DNA of 64,000 nucleotides from QHXQ01 sp036389395 (GCA_036389395.1 DASVPY010000087.1:9427-73426), one strand, 5' to 3'; numbered from the stretch's first letter, positions 49,259 through 58,765 are shown. A program made the numbers and translations. The notes: generated from the letters alone by a model not told the origin.

Positions 49259-52156
49259 GACGACGGCCCCCTTGCGCGCCGCCGTCGCCGCATAACGCAT
49301 CTCGACTTTGTGTCGTCCGGCCGGCAGCGCCACGCCCCGCAGCAAGTAGTCCGTCAACAGGATCGGCCGCGCCGCTCCGTCCACACGCGCCTCCCAGCCC
49401 GGATAGAACAACTCACTCACGACCAAGACCGTCGGCGTCTGCGCCTCCGTCTCGATACTCAAACGCGTCGCCTCGTAGCTCACGACGCGCGCCGTCTGCG
49501 GCACGGCCGTCTGCGACGCCGAAGGTTGACCGAGCAAAGCAGGTAGCTCGTCGGGGCGCACTTCAAGCAGCGCGGTGCGCGCCGGGTCGAATGCGTCCGC
49601 GCCCTCGCCGCGGATGCGGCGCAACGCCTCTTCGCCGTCCACCGCCTCGGCCGCGGTGACGAGCCAGGCGCGGGGCTGGGCGCGCGTGTTGCGGAGGACG
49701 AGGATGCCGTCGAAGTCGGCGGCGGACTGCCAGCGTGTGGGATCGGGTGTGGCGCGCGCGGGGTCGCGCGTGAGCGGCGCGGACTGCGCGCTGCCGGCGT
49801 CGTACAGGCTCGCCTTCCAGACGACGAGCGCGGCCGTCTGCGCGACGTTGCTGATCTCGACGCGGCTGACCCGGCCGCGCCAGCCGAACGCCAGCCGCGC
49901 CCAGTAGCGGTGCGCCGCGTAGCCGCCCGTCTCGGCCACCGTGCGGCTGTCGAAGACGGGCGCGAGTTGATGCTTAATGTTGGCCCGCACGTCCGCGCGC
50001 TCGTGCGCCCACTCGGCCGTCTCCACCCCGGCGCGCAGTTCGCGCTCGACTCGACCGCCGTCCTCCATGAAGACGCGCACGCGCCCCACCGTTTCGCCCT
50101 GGGCCACGCCGACCGAGTTGGCCAAAGACGTGACGAGGGCGAGCGTGCCGGCGGGCGCTGCCGCGGCGGCGAGCGTCGCGGTCGCGCCGGGCGGGAGTTC
50201 GATGCCGAGTTCGGCTTGGTCGAGGCCGACGCCTTCGTGCTGTTCGAGTTGCGCGGCGGGTTGTTGGAACGCTTCGCGGAAGGCGACGACGTGCGTGACG
50301 TTGAGCAGATCGAGCACGCGCGCCTCCGGGCCCGTAAAGATGCGCGGCGGCGCGACGCCTGCGCGCGGGCGCACCGCGTCGTAGTCCACGTCGCCGAGCG
50401 CGCGGCTGTAGCGCGTGAGCAGCAGTTGCTCGTAGCCGGCGGCGTTGTGCAAGCCGTAGGGCGCGGTCTGCGCGAGCACGTCGAAGCGCGGCGCGGCGGC
50501 GTTCTCGTCCAGCCCCAGGTTCGCCTGCACGAAGACGCGCCCTTCGGCGGGCGGGAACTGTTGCAGGTAGCGCGTGGCCGCGCCCGGCGTCGTGAAGCGC
50601 GCGCCGGGCTTCGCCGTGCCCGGCCACCACTGCGCGATCAGGATCAGCGGCTCGGTCATGCAGCCGACGAACAGGGCGCACAGCAACAACGCCGCGCGCA
50701 CGCGCCCCGCCGCCGCGCGCCGCAGCAGCCACAGGCCGGCACACAACGGCACGAAGCTAATGAGTTTCCAACAGACGTAAGCGCGCGTCGTGCCGACCGT
50801 CAGACCGAACGGCGCGGCGCGCGCGACCGCGAGCCACCAGAGCACGCCGACCGTCGCGCTCAACGCGACGAGCAGCGCGGCGTAGCTCAGTCGTCCGCGT
50901 GCGGTCGTCGCGTCTCGCGCGTGTGCGCTCAGGGCGTCCCAGCCGTAGGCGGCGAGGGCGGCGAGGGCGAACGTCCAGACGAAGGCGAGGCGCGAGGGGA
51001 CGCGGAACAGGTTCAGGACGGGCACGCGGTAGGCGAAGCGGTAGACCGGCGTGTGCTCGCCGAGCATGAAGACGAAAGCGCAGCCGGCCGCGGCGAGCCA
51101 GAAGAGGGCGCGCGGGTCTGGCTCCTTACGCCGGAGCGCGCGCGCGGCGGCGTAGAGCGCGAGCGCGAGTGCTAACGGCACGACGTAGGTCGTCACGTCT
51201 ATGTAGTGGTAGAGCGGCGCGAGCGCCGACAGCAAGGCTTCGCGCGGCGTGAACGAACCCTGGCTGAAGAACTCGTAAGTGATCTCGTGCCGGATGCTGC
51301 GCCGCGCCGCGCGCCACGTCTCGAAGAGTTGAAAGCCGGCCACGCACGCGCCCAGCGCCAGCCCGCACGCCGCGACGAACGCCGGCCGCCAACGCGCCAG
51401 CCTGTGCCGATTGAACACGCGCGAGCTTTCGCGCCCGCGCAAGTTTTCATGCTCGCTCGTGCCGTCCTTCGCAGATGCGTCTGTCTCTTCCGTCTGCGCC
51501 GGCACGAGGGCGAGGAAGAGTGCGTAAGCCACGCCGACGAGCGCGACGAGCAGGAAGCTTTGGGCGTGGCCCGTCAGGACGGAGAGCGCGTAAAACCCGC
51601 CCGCGCCGGCCACGCAAGCCGAGAGCCGACGCGTGCGCGCGCGCTCAAGGGCGACGAGGAGGAGCGGCAGCCACGTCATCGCGTTCGTCGGGATGCCGTT
51701 CATGCCGAGCGCGTTCGTCGTCAGCCCGCCGTAAGCGAAGGCGAGACCGGCGAGCAGCGCGGCGAGTCGGCTCCGCCCCAGCTCGCGCAGGTACGCGTAG
51801 GTGAATACGGGCATCAGCAGGAACGGCGCGAGGACGTAGAGTTCTTCGGCCCAGTGGTCGGGCAGGAAGAGGTGCCCCCAGGTGAGCGGGTAACCGAGAC
51901 CGAGTTGCGCCATCGCGAGCAGCGGGTAGCCGGAGAGCACGTAAGGCGTCCAGGTGGGCGGCACGCCCGCGCGGATCATGCGCCACGCGACGGTGCGCAT
52001 CGGGTAGGTGTAGAAGAACACGTCGCCGCCGATCAGGAAGCGACCGCTGAGGAGCGCCCAGCCGAACGCCGCACCGAACGCGAGCGCGCACACACCCAGC
52101 GCACACGCGTCCACGCGCCGCCGCCGCCACACGTCTCCTAAACGCGCCGCCCGCAC
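49175..52156 (-). CDS. YfhO-family GT-C-like membrane protein, paralogue 1
   Basis: 993 residues, GTG start. The N-terminal domain has about 13 helices; RFLIGGDVFFYTYPMRTVAW gives the GT-C-type Asp loop, followed by SGYPLLAMAQLGLGYPLTWG and LRELGRSRLAALLAGLAFAYGG. The periplasmic C-terminal part includes ALRRIRGEGADAFDPARTAL, PTVLVVSELFYPGWEARVD and RPILLTDYLLRGVALPAGRH. It is strongly similar to the two genes upstream on the same strand, so the three arose by tandem duplication. Its last 28 codons are antisense to the end of the + strand YfhO gene. Probable role: sugar addition on the outer face of the inner membrane; the sugar is unknown. Confidence 0.85.
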   Translation of the reverse strand: MRAARLGDVWRRRRVDACALGVCALAFGAAFGWALLSGRFLIGGDVFFYTYPMRTVAWRMIRAGVPPTWTPYVLSGYPLLAMAQLGLGYPLTWGHLFLPDHWAEELYVLAPFLLMPVFTYAYLRELGRSRLAALLAGLAFAYGGLTTNALGMNGIPTNAMTWLPLLLVALERARTRRLSACVAGAGGFYALSVLTGHAQSFLLVALVGVAYALFLALVPAQTEETDASAKDGTSEHENLRGRESSRVFNRHRLARWRPAFVAACGLALGACVAGFQLFETWRAARRSIRHEITYEFFSQGSFTPREALLSALAPLYHYIDVTTYVVPLALALALYAAARALRRKEPDPRALFWLAAAGCAFVFMLGEHTPVYRFAYRVPVLNLFRVPSRLAFVWTFALAALAAYGWDALSAHARDATTARGRLSYAALLVALSATVGVLWWLAVARAAPFGLTVGTTRAYVCWKLISFVPLCAGLWLLRRAAAGRVRAALLLCALFVGCMTEPLILIAQWWPGTAKPGARFTTPGAATRYLQQFPPAEGRVFVQANLGLDENAAAPRFDVLAQTAPYGLHNAAGYEQLLLTRYSRALGDVDYDAVRPRAGVAPPRIFTGPEARVLDLLNVTHVVAFREAFQQPAAQLEQHEGVGLDQAELGIELPPGATATLAAAAAPAGTLALVTSLANSVGVAQGETVGRVRVFMEDGGRVERELRAGVETAEWAHERADVRANIKHQLAPVFDSRTVAETGGYAAHRYWARLAFGWRGRVSRVEISNVAQTAALVVWKASLYDAGSAQSAPLTRDPARATPDPTRWQSAADFDGILVLRNTRAQPRAWLVTAAEAVDGEEALRRIRGEGADAFDPARTALLEVRPDELPALLGQPSASQTAVPQTARVVSYEATRLSIETEAQTPTVLVVSELFYPGWEARVDGAARPILLTDYLLRGVALPAGRHKVEMRYAATAARKGAVVSVLAVVSLLGLAVYGRRSERVGGEQEE
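49293..49408. repeat. 116-bp tract identical to 55527-55642
   Basis: Every base from TAACGCATCTCGACTTTG to CCCGGATAGAA is the same in both copies, which encode the C-terminal PGWEARVDGAARPILLTDY region of paralogues 1 and 3; the middle paralogue has several differences in the same region. Confidence 0.9.
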
Positions 52157-52188
52157 CCTCTTCTCCGCTCCGTGCCTGATTCGGCTGG

Positions 52189-52286
52189 CCTCCGTGCGTC
52201 CTCTGTGTGCTCTGTGCCTCTGTGGTGAATGCTGTTGAACCTTAATTCACCACAGAGGCACAGAGCACACAGAGGACGCACGGAGG
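52189..52286. repeat. Type A' palindrome with perfect 42-bp arms
   Basis: Arms 52189-52230 and 52245-52286 are exact inverse complements (CCTCCGTGCGTCCTCTGTGT.. / ..ACACAGAGGACGCACGGAGG) around a 14-nt loop. It lies between paralogues 1 and 2. Confidence 0.95.
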
Positions 52287-52301
52287 ATTGAACTTATGCC
52301 A

Positions 52302-55300
52302 TCAACGCTCAAGCCGGGAGGCGCGCCGGTCGTACACGAAGAGCGCGCACAATGAGACGAGTGCGAGCGCCGAGACGACGGCCCCGTTGCGCGCCGCCGT
52401 CGCCGCGTACCGCATCTCGACCGTGTGCCGCCCCGCCGGCAACGCCACGCCCCGCAGCAAGTAGTCCGTCAACAGGATCGGCCGCGCTTGTCCATCAACA
52501 CGCGCCTCCCAGCCGGGGTAGAAGATTTCACTCACGACCAACACGCTCGGCGTCGGCGCGTCGGTCTCGATCCGCAGCCGCGTCGGCTCGTAGCTGACGA
52601 CGCGCGCCGCCGTCTGCGCCGGCACTGCGCCCGCGGCGGGCAAGTCGGGCAGCGCCGCGGGCGCGACCTCAAGCAGCGCGGTGCGCTGCGGGTCGAACTC
52701 GTGCGCGCTCTCGCCGCGGATGCGGCGCAACGCCTCTTCGCCGTCCACCGCTTCCGCCGCGGTGACGAGCCAGGCGCGGGGCTGGGCGCGCGTGTTGCGT
52801 AGTAGCTCGACCTGCTCCTGGTTGTAGACGGTCTGCCAGAACTCGGAGCGGGCGGCGGCACTGAGCGGCGTGGAGACGCCGGTGCGCGTGTCGTAGACAG
52901 ATGCACGCCAGACGGCGAGTGCGGCCGTGGGCGACACGTTAATGATTTCGACGCGACTGATCTTGGCGTGCGCGCCGAGCGCGAGCCGCGCCCAGTAGCG
53001 GTAGAACTGGAAGCTGCCCGTCTCGTCGCCCGCGCGTCCGTCGAAAACAGGTGCGAGGCCGTGCTTGATGTTGGCGCGCACGTCCGCGCGCTCGTGCGCC
53101 CACTCGGCCGTGTCCACGCCCGCGCGCAACTCGCGCTCGAGCATCTGGCCGTCGTCCGTGAAGACGCGCACGCGCGCGACCGGCTCGCCTTGCGTCGCGC
53201 CGACCGAGTTGGCCAAAGACGTGACGAGCGCGAGCGTGTCGGCGGCCGCGGCCGCGGCGTGCAGTGCGACGGTCGCGCCGGGCGCGACGCTCACGTCGAG
53301 TTCCGTGACCGACAGCCCGATCTGGTCGCGGTAGGTGAGCGGGTCTTCAAACGACTTCAGGTTGGCGAACGTGACGACGTGGCGCACGTTGAGCAGGTCG
53401 AGCACGCGCGAGCGCACGGCGAACAGGTCTTCGTTGTGCGCGGGGAAGCCGGCGCGCGGCGTGACCGAATCAGGCCCGACGCCGCCGAGCGCGCGGCTGT
53501 AGCGTTCGAGCACGAGCGGCTCCATGCCGGCCGCGTCGTGCAGGCCGAAGAGCGCGGGCAGGTTCGGCGCGTCGAGCCGCGGGCGCGCGTTGAACTCTTC
53601 GGCGAAGAGGCCGGCGCGCGTGTAGACCCTGCCCTCTTCGGGCGGGAACTGTTGCAGGTAGCGCGTCGCGGGCGCGACCAGTTGCAGGCGCGCGGCCGAG
53701 AGGCTGAGCAGCCGCCCCCACCAGCACGAGACGACCGCCGCCGGCTCGGCGAAACAGGCGAGCATGATCGTCGCGCCGAGGAGCGCGTTGCGCACGCGCG
53801 CCGCGCGCAGCGTGAAGCACAGAAAGGCGAGCGCGCAGACGACGACGTTGAAGGCGAGTTTCCAGAGCCAGTAGTAGGCTTCGGGTAGCCCCGTGTAGAT
53901 CGACGGGTTCGGCACGGGCGGGGCGCTCGTCGCGCGCCACCACAGCGCGGCGACGACGCAGCCGACGGCGAACAGCAAGAGCGCGACGGCGAGTCGGAAG
54001 TTATGACCGCCTCGGCCGTGCGTCGTACTGCCGCCTGCTTCGTCCGCGGCGCGGCGGCGCGCGCGGAAGTAAGCGGCGGTCGCGTCCCAGCCGTAGGCGG
54101 CGAGGACGGCGAGGGCGAGCGTCCACTCGAAGGCGTGGCGCGAGGGCACGCGGAAGCTGTTGACGACGGGCACGAGATAGACGAGGCGGTAGAGGGGCGT
54201 GTGCGCGCCGAGCATGAGCAGGAACGCCGCGCCGGCCACGGCGACCCAGAACCAGAGGCGCGCGTCGCGCGGCGTGCGCCCGCGCCACGCGCAGACGATG
54301 GCGACCGCGGCGAGCAGCAGCGCGAGCGGCGCGAGGTAGGCGCTCGTGTCCACGTAATGATAGAGCGGCGCGAGGATCGAGAGCGCGGCTTCGCGCGGCG
54401 CGAACGAGCCTTCGCCGAACGCCTCGTAAGAGAGTCCGCTGCGGATGCTGCGGCGCGCGGCCCGCAAGGCCTCGAACAGTTGGAACGACGCCACGCCCGC
54501 CGCCAATAACAGCGCGCCCGCCGCCGTTAATACAGGCCGCCAGCGCGCTTGTGTGAGCCAAGCCAACTTGCCTGTTCGCGTCGTCTCGTCGGGCGCGCGT
54601 CGTGACGCATGATCGGACGCACCTGGTGTCAGTTCATCGGGCGTGTTCTGCGTCACGTCTTCATGCGTGCCTTGCTTCACGTTCTTAAGCGCGAGGAAGA
54701 GACCGTAGGCGAGCGCGAGCAGACCCGTGTAGACGTAGCTCTGCCCGTGCCCGGCGAGGACGGCGAGCGTGTAGGCGACGGCCGCACGCGGCAGGGCGTG
54801 CGCCAACGGGCGCGTGCGCGCGCGCTCGACGTAGAGCAGCACGAGCGGGGCCCAGAGCGAGCCGTTCGTCAGCATCCCGCTGTTCGAGATGAAGCCGCAC
54901 ATCATGCCGCCGTAAGCGAAGGCGAGACCGGCGAGCAGCGCGGCTAAGCGACTGCGCCCCAGCTCGCGGCAGTAGGCGTAAGTCAGCAGCGGCGCGAGCA
55001 GGAAGGGCGCGAGCACGTAAAGCTGCTCGGCCCAAGGCCCGCGGATGAAGAGGTAGCCCCACGTCAGCGGGTAGCCGACGGCGACCTGCGACATAGAGAG
55101 CAGCGGGTAGCCGGAGAGCACGTGCGGCGTCCAGAGCGGCAGTTGGCCCGCGCGGATCATGCGCCAGGCGACGGTGCGCAGAGGGTAAGAGTAATAGTAG
55201 GCGTCGCCCGCGATGATGAAGCGGTCGCCGAACAGGACGTGCGGGAAGAAGGCGACGAAGAAGAGCGTGACGGCGGCGACGACGCACGCGTCCGCGCGCC

Positions 55301-55421
55301 GCCGCCGCCACAGCGCGCGCCAACCGCGACCGTCAACGACGGCGCGCCGCGCGTCGCCGCGCACCTCGGCCCGCAACCCTGCGTCGCGCTCTTGTACGTT
55401 CATGTCTTCGCGTCTGCTCAC
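52302..55421 (-). CDS. YfhO-family GT-C-like membrane protein, paralogue 2
   Basis: 1039 residues, the longest of the set. The GTG start at 55421 overlaps the stop of paralogue 3 (GTGA); an ATG at 55403 is an alternative. The GT-C loop is DRFIIAGDAYYYSYPLRTVA, followed by SGYPLLSMSQVAVGYPLTWG and LAALLAGLAFAYGGMMCGFI. A hydrophilic insertion of about 45 residues (NVKQGTHEDVTQNTPDEL ...) sits between helices near 245-290. The periplasmic part has ALRRIRGESAHEFDPQRTAL, SVLVVSEIFYPGWEARVDGQ and TDYLLRGVALPAGRH. Coupled translation with paralogue 3 suggests they are made together. Role as for paralogue 1. Confidence 0.85.
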   Translation of the reverse strand: MSRREDMNVQERDAGLRAEVRGDARRAVVDGRGWRALWRRRRADACVVAAVTLFFVAFFPHVLFGDRFIIAGDAYYYSYPLRTVAWRMIRAGQLPLWTPHVLSGYPLLSMSQVAVGYPLTWGYLFIRGPWAEQLYVLAPFLLAPLLTYAYCRELGRSRLAALLAGLAFAYGGMMCGFISNSGMLTNGSLWAPLVLLYVERARTRPLAHALPRAAVAYTLAVLAGHGQSYVYTGLLALAYGLFLALKNVKQGTHEDVTQNTPDELTPGASDHASRRAPDETTRTGKLAWLTQARWRPVLTAAGALLLAAGVASFQLFEALRAARRSIRSGLSYEAFGEGSFAPREAALSILAPLYHYVDTSAYLAPLALLLAAVAIVCAWRGRTPRDARLWFWVAVAGAAFLLMLGAHTPLYRLVYLVPVVNSFRVPSRHAFEWTLALAVLAAYGWDATAAYFRARRRAADEAGGSTTHGRGGHNFRLAVALLLFAVGCVVAALWWRATSAPPVPNPSIYTGLPEAYYWLWKLAFNVVVCALAFLCFTLRAARVRNALLGATIMLACFAEPAAVVSCWWGRLLSLSAARLQLVAPATRYLQQFPPEEGRVYTRAGLFAEEFNARPRLDAPNLPALFGLHDAAGMEPLVLERYSRALGGVGPDSVTPRAGFPAHNEDLFAVRSRVLDLLNVRHVVTFANLKSFEDPLTYRDQIGLSVTELDVSVAPGATVALHAAAAAADTLALVTSLANSVGATQGEPVARVRVFTDDGQMLERELRAGVDTAEWAHERADVRANIKHGLAPVFDGRAGDETGSFQFYRYWARLALGAHAKISRVEIINVSPTAALAVWRASVYDTRTGVSTPLSAAARSEFWQTVYNQEQVELLRNTRAQPRAWLVTAAEAVDGEEALRRIRGESAHEFDPQRTALLEVAPAALPDLPAAGAVPAQTAARVVSYEPTRLRIETDAPTPSVLVVSEIFYPGWEARVDGQARPILLTDYLLRGVALPAGRHTVEMRYAATAARNGAVVSALALVSLCALFVYDRRASRLER

Positions 55422-58405
55422 AACGTCCGCCGCGCGCGCGCGCGCCGCGCGTAGAGGCCAAGCCCGGCGAGCAGGGCGAGCGTCAGCGCCGAGACGACCG
55501 CGCCCTTGCGCGCTGCCGGCGCGACGTAACGCATCTCGACTTTGTGTCGTCCGGCCGGCAGCGCCACGCCCCGCAGCAAGTAGTCCGTCAACAGGATCGG
55601 CCGCGCCGCTCCGTCCACACGCGCCTCCCAGCCCGGATAGAAAAGCTCGCTCACGACTAACACGCTCGGCGTCGGCGCATCCGTCTCGACAGTCAGACGC
55701 GTCGCCTCGTAGCTCACGACGCGCGCCGTCAGTGGCGTAGTCGTCTGCGCGGCTGCCTGCGCCGGTTCATCAGTCGCCGCCGTTGAAGGCTGACCGGGCA
55801 AAGCGGGTAATTCTTCGGGGCGCACTTCGAGCAGGGCGGTGCGTTGCGGGTCGAACTCGTGTTGGCTCTCGCCGCGGATGCGGCGCAACGCTTCGTCGGC
55901 GTCTACTGCTTCCGCCTCAGTGACGAGCCAGGCGCGGGGCTGGGCGCGCGTGTTCTGTAGGATGAGCGTGTCGTGCTGCTCGTAGACGGGCCGCCAGGCG
56001 TCGGAGTAGAGACCGAAGAGCGACGCGGCGCGGCCCGTGCCGGCGGCGCGCAGCTTCGCGTCGTAGATGGCGAGCCGCGCGTGCGGCGAGACGTTGTCCA
56101 CTTCGATGCGTTTGACCTCGGCGGGCGCGGGGAACGCGAGCGCCGCTTTGAAGCGGTGCGCCGCGAACTGGCCGCCCGCGCCGTCGCTGACCTGCGTGCT
56201 CTCGGCGACGGGCGCGAGCCGGTGGCGCACGAGCGCGCGCACGTCCCCTCGCTCGTGCGCCCACTCGGCGGTGTCTCGGCCCGCTTGCAGCTCAAGCTCG
56301 AACGTGCGCCCGTCCGCCGCGCGCACGCGCACGCGCGCCACGACCGCGCCGTCCGGCTCGAAGGTCGAGTTGGCGAGCGAGGTGACGAGTTCGAGCGCGT
56401 CGCTCGTGCCCGCGACCGCGCCGAGTTTCTTTGTCTCGCCGGGCGCGAGCTCGCCGGGCACGCCGAGGTTGAGCGACGAGCCGGTGACGGCGACGTTGGC
56501 CGAGGCCAGCCCCGCGTAGGAGACGAAGTGCGTCGTGTTGAGCAGGTCGAGTACGCGCGAGCGCGCGGTGAGGAGCGTGGGGTCGGGGAGGCCCGTGTCG
56601 AAGGTGCGGACGCTGTCGAGGCCGACGCCGCCGAGCGCGCGGCTGTAGCGTTCGAGGATGAGCGGCTCGTAGCCGGCCACGTTCTCCAGCCCCCAGACGG
56701 CCGAGAGGTTCGGCGCGTCGAAGCGCGGCGGGATGTCGAACTGTTCGTTGAAGAGATCGACGCGCGTGTAGACGCGCCCCGCCGTCGGCGCGGTCTGTTG
56801 CAGGAAGCGCGTCGCCTCGCCGGGCACGCTGAAGCGCGCCGCCGGCAGGTTGACGCGCCCCCACCAGTGCGCCACGAGCAGCGACGGCTCGAAGAAGCAA
56901 GTGACGCACACGCCTGCGAGCAGCAACACGAAGCGCGCGCGCGCGTGAGCGACCAGACCCGCGCGCCAGAGCGCGACCGCCGCGAGCGACGCGAACGCGC
57001 CTTTCCACAGGCGGTAGAAAGTGGTCGCGCCGCGCACGGGCGTCCCCGTCAACGTCGCGTGCAGCGGCATCGTCTCGTGCCACCACAGCGCGCCGCACAC
57101 GGCGGCGACCGCGAGTAGGACGAGCGCGACCGGCAAGTCGAGTCGGCGCGGTCGCGCTCCCGCGTTGACTCCGTTGTGGCGGCGCGCGAAGTAGTGCGCG
57201 GCGGCGTCCCAGCCGTAGGCGGCGAGGACGCCGAGGGCGAACGTCCACTCGAAGGTGTGGCGCGCGGGCACGCGGAAGCGGTTGAGCAGCGGCGTCAGGT
57301 AGACGAGCCGGTAGACGGGCGTGTGCTCGCCGAGCATGAAGACGACCGCGCAGACGGCCACCGCGAGCCAGAAGAAGACGCGCGGGTCGCGGCGCACGAC
57401 CCGGCGGCGCGCGTGCGCCCAGACGGCGAACGCCGCCAAGGCGAACGCGAGCGGCGGCGCGCTGGCGTGCACGTCGAAGCCGTAGAAGAGCGGCGTCGTG
57501 ATGGACTTCCATAGCAGCGCGGGCGTGAACGAGCCTTGCGTGAAGAGGTAATAGCTGAGCGTGCTGCGGACGCTGTGGCGGACGGCCGCGGCCGTCTCCA
57601 TGATCTGAAACGCCGCCACGCCCGCCGCCAGCAGCCCCGCCCCGCCCGCCACGAACACGGGTCGCCAACGCGCCGACGGTCGCCGCGTGCCCGTCGTCGT
57701 CTCGTCCGCGCCGGCCGCCGTCGTCCTCTGCTCCGCGTCCGTGTTGTCGGCGCGCGGGCCCGAGAGGGCGAGCGTGAGGGCGTAGACGCCCGCGAGCAGC
57801 CCGGTGTAGATGAAGCCTTGCCCGTAGCCTGTGAGCACGGACATGGTGTAGGCGGCGGTCGCGCCGAGCAGGCAGGGCACGACGGGGCGGCGGCGCGCGC
57901 GCTCAAGGGCGACGAGCAGGAGCGGGAGCCACAAGCAGGCGTTCGGCATCAGGCCGTTGTTGGCGAGCGCGCTCGCCATCAAGCCGCCGTAGCCGAACGT
58001 CAGCCCGCCGAGCAGGGCCGCGAGCGGCGTCCGCCCAAGCTCGCGCAGGTAGAGGTAGGTGAAGGCGGGCGCGAGCAGGAACGGCGCGAGGATGTAGACC
58101 TGCTCGGCGACGTGCCCCGGCAGGAAGAGGTAGCCCCACGTGAGCGGGTAGCCGAGACCCAACTGCGCCATCGAGAGCAGCGGGTAGCCGGAGAGCACGT
58201 AGGGCGTCCAGAGCGGCCACTGCCCGGCGCGGATCATGCGCCAGGCGACGGTGCGCAGCGCGTAGTTGTAGAAGTAGCCGTCGCCGGTGAACAGGTAGCG
58301 CCCGCCGAACAGCCCTTGCGGGAAGAAGGCGACGAAGAAGAGTGCGACGGCGGCGAGCGCCGCCGCGTCCGCGCCCCGCCCCCGCCAGTTCAATCGCCGC
58401 ACCAA
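55418..58405 (-). CDS. YfhO-family GT-C-like membrane protein, paralogue 3
   Basis: 995 residues; start TTG at 58405 or GTG at 58402, with no clear ribosome site. The GT-C loop is RYLFTGDGYFYNYALRTVAW, followed by SGYPLLSMAQLGLGYPLTWG and ELGRTPLAALLGGLTFGYGGLM. The periplasmic part has ALRRIRGESQHEFDPQRTAL, LVVSELFYPGWEARVDG and a C-terminal helix ending in a very basic tail (YARRARARR). It is the first gene of the three-paralogue operon. Its 3' region contains the 116-bp tract identical to paralogue 1. Function is inferred as glycan decoration. Confidence 0.85.
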   Translation of the reverse strand: MVRRLNWRGRGADAAALAAVALFFVAFFPQGLFGGRYLFTGDGYFYNYALRTVAWRMIRAGQWPLWTPYVLSGYPLLSMAQLGLGYPLTWGYLFLPGHVAEQVYILAPFLLAPAFTYLYLRELGRTPLAALLGGLTFGYGGLMASALANNGLMPNACLWLPLLLVALERARRRPVVPCLLGATAAYTMSVLTGYGQGFIYTGLLAGVYALTLALSGPRADNTDAEQRTTAAGADETTTGTRRPSARWRPVFVAGGAGLLAAGVAAFQIMETAAAVRHSVRSTLSYYLFTQGSFTPALLWKSITTPLFYGFDVHASAPPLAFALAAFAVWAHARRRVVRRDPRVFFWLAVAVCAVVFMLGEHTPVYRLVYLTPLLNRFRVPARHTFEWTFALGVLAAYGWDAAAHYFARRHNGVNAGARPRRLDLPVALVLLAVAAVCGALWWHETMPLHATLTGTPVRGATTFYRLWKGAFASLAAVALWRAGLVAHARARFVLLLAGVCVTCFFEPSLLVAHWWGRVNLPAARFSVPGEATRFLQQTAPTAGRVYTRVDLFNEQFDIPPRFDAPNLSAVWGLENVAGYEPLILERYSRALGGVGLDSVRTFDTGLPDPTLLTARSRVLDLLNTTHFVSYAGLASANVAVTGSSLNLGVPGELAPGETKKLGAVAGTSDALELVTSLANSTFEPDGAVVARVRVRAADGRTFELELQAGRDTAEWAHERGDVRALVRHRLAPVAESTQVSDGAGGQFAAHRFKAALAFPAPAEVKRIEVDNVSPHARLAIYDAKLRAAGTGRAASLFGLYSDAWRPVYEQHDTLILQNTRAQPRAWLVTEAEAVDADEALRRIRGESQHEFDPQRTALLEVRPEELPALPGQPSTAATDEPAQAAAQTTTPLTARVVSYEATRLTVETDAPTPSVLVVSELFYPGWEARVDGAARPILLTDYLLRGVALPAGRHKVEMRYVAPAARKGAVVSALTLALLAGLGLYARRARARRTL
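55527..55642. repeat. 116-bp tract identical to 49293-49408
   Basis: Partner of the identical tract in paralogue 1. Sequence similarity falls off abruptly on the right (AAAGCTCGCTCACGAC against CAACTCACTCACGAC), as expected at a conversion boundary. Confidence 0.9.
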
Positions 58406-58598
58406 GTCTCGCAGGATAAACGCCCGCTCCTAGTCTGAGTTTAAAATTCCCGCCGCGAAGGACGCGCCACCCTCCGCGTTTCGCGGACAACCGCGCGCCC
58501 GGCGGCGACATCTCTCCTGCGCCCGCCGGAGCGGCCCGCCTTTTTTCTCAGCCGCCGCCCCCGGCCCGCGCGTCTAAAAGGGCGGGCGAAAGTGGGCG

Positions 58599-58628
58599 TT
58601 GACAAACGTTCCGCGGGCACGCTAGAGT
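58599..58628 (+). promoter_or_regulatory. Sigma70-type promoter of the secreted DUF4214 gene
   Basis: Consensus TTGACA (58599-58604), 18-nt spacer, TAGAGT (58623-58628). A T-run (CCCGCCTTTTTTCTC near 58537-58551) lies upstream; nothing else is seen in the 58406-58765 gap apart from the leader below. Confidence 0.65.
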
Positions 58629-58633
58629 ACGAA

Positions 58634-58765
58634 GTGCTGGGCTGCGCCCGCTTGCAAAGCCAGACCTAAAGTCAGTTGTGAGTAGCCCCGGCTCTCCCGT
58701 TTTACGGGTTCCGAGAGACAGCTTAACAGGCCCACCGCCGTTTAGAGTACCGGGAGTCAACCGTC
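58634..58765 (+). other. Structured 5' leader of the secreted DUF4214 gene, possible riboswitch-like RNA
   Basis: The predicted 130-nt leader contains GCAAAGCC (58654-58661), a GACCTAAAGTC mini-hairpin, GTAGCCCCGGCT (58682-58693), and a CCCGTTTTACGGG hairpin inside CTCTC/GAGAG arms. The order GCAAAGCC - CTAA loop - AGCC recalls the 3' half of the GEMM (c-di-GMP-I) riboswitch, but the 5' half I would expect is not visible. It could be another structured element or chance. Confidence 0.3.
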
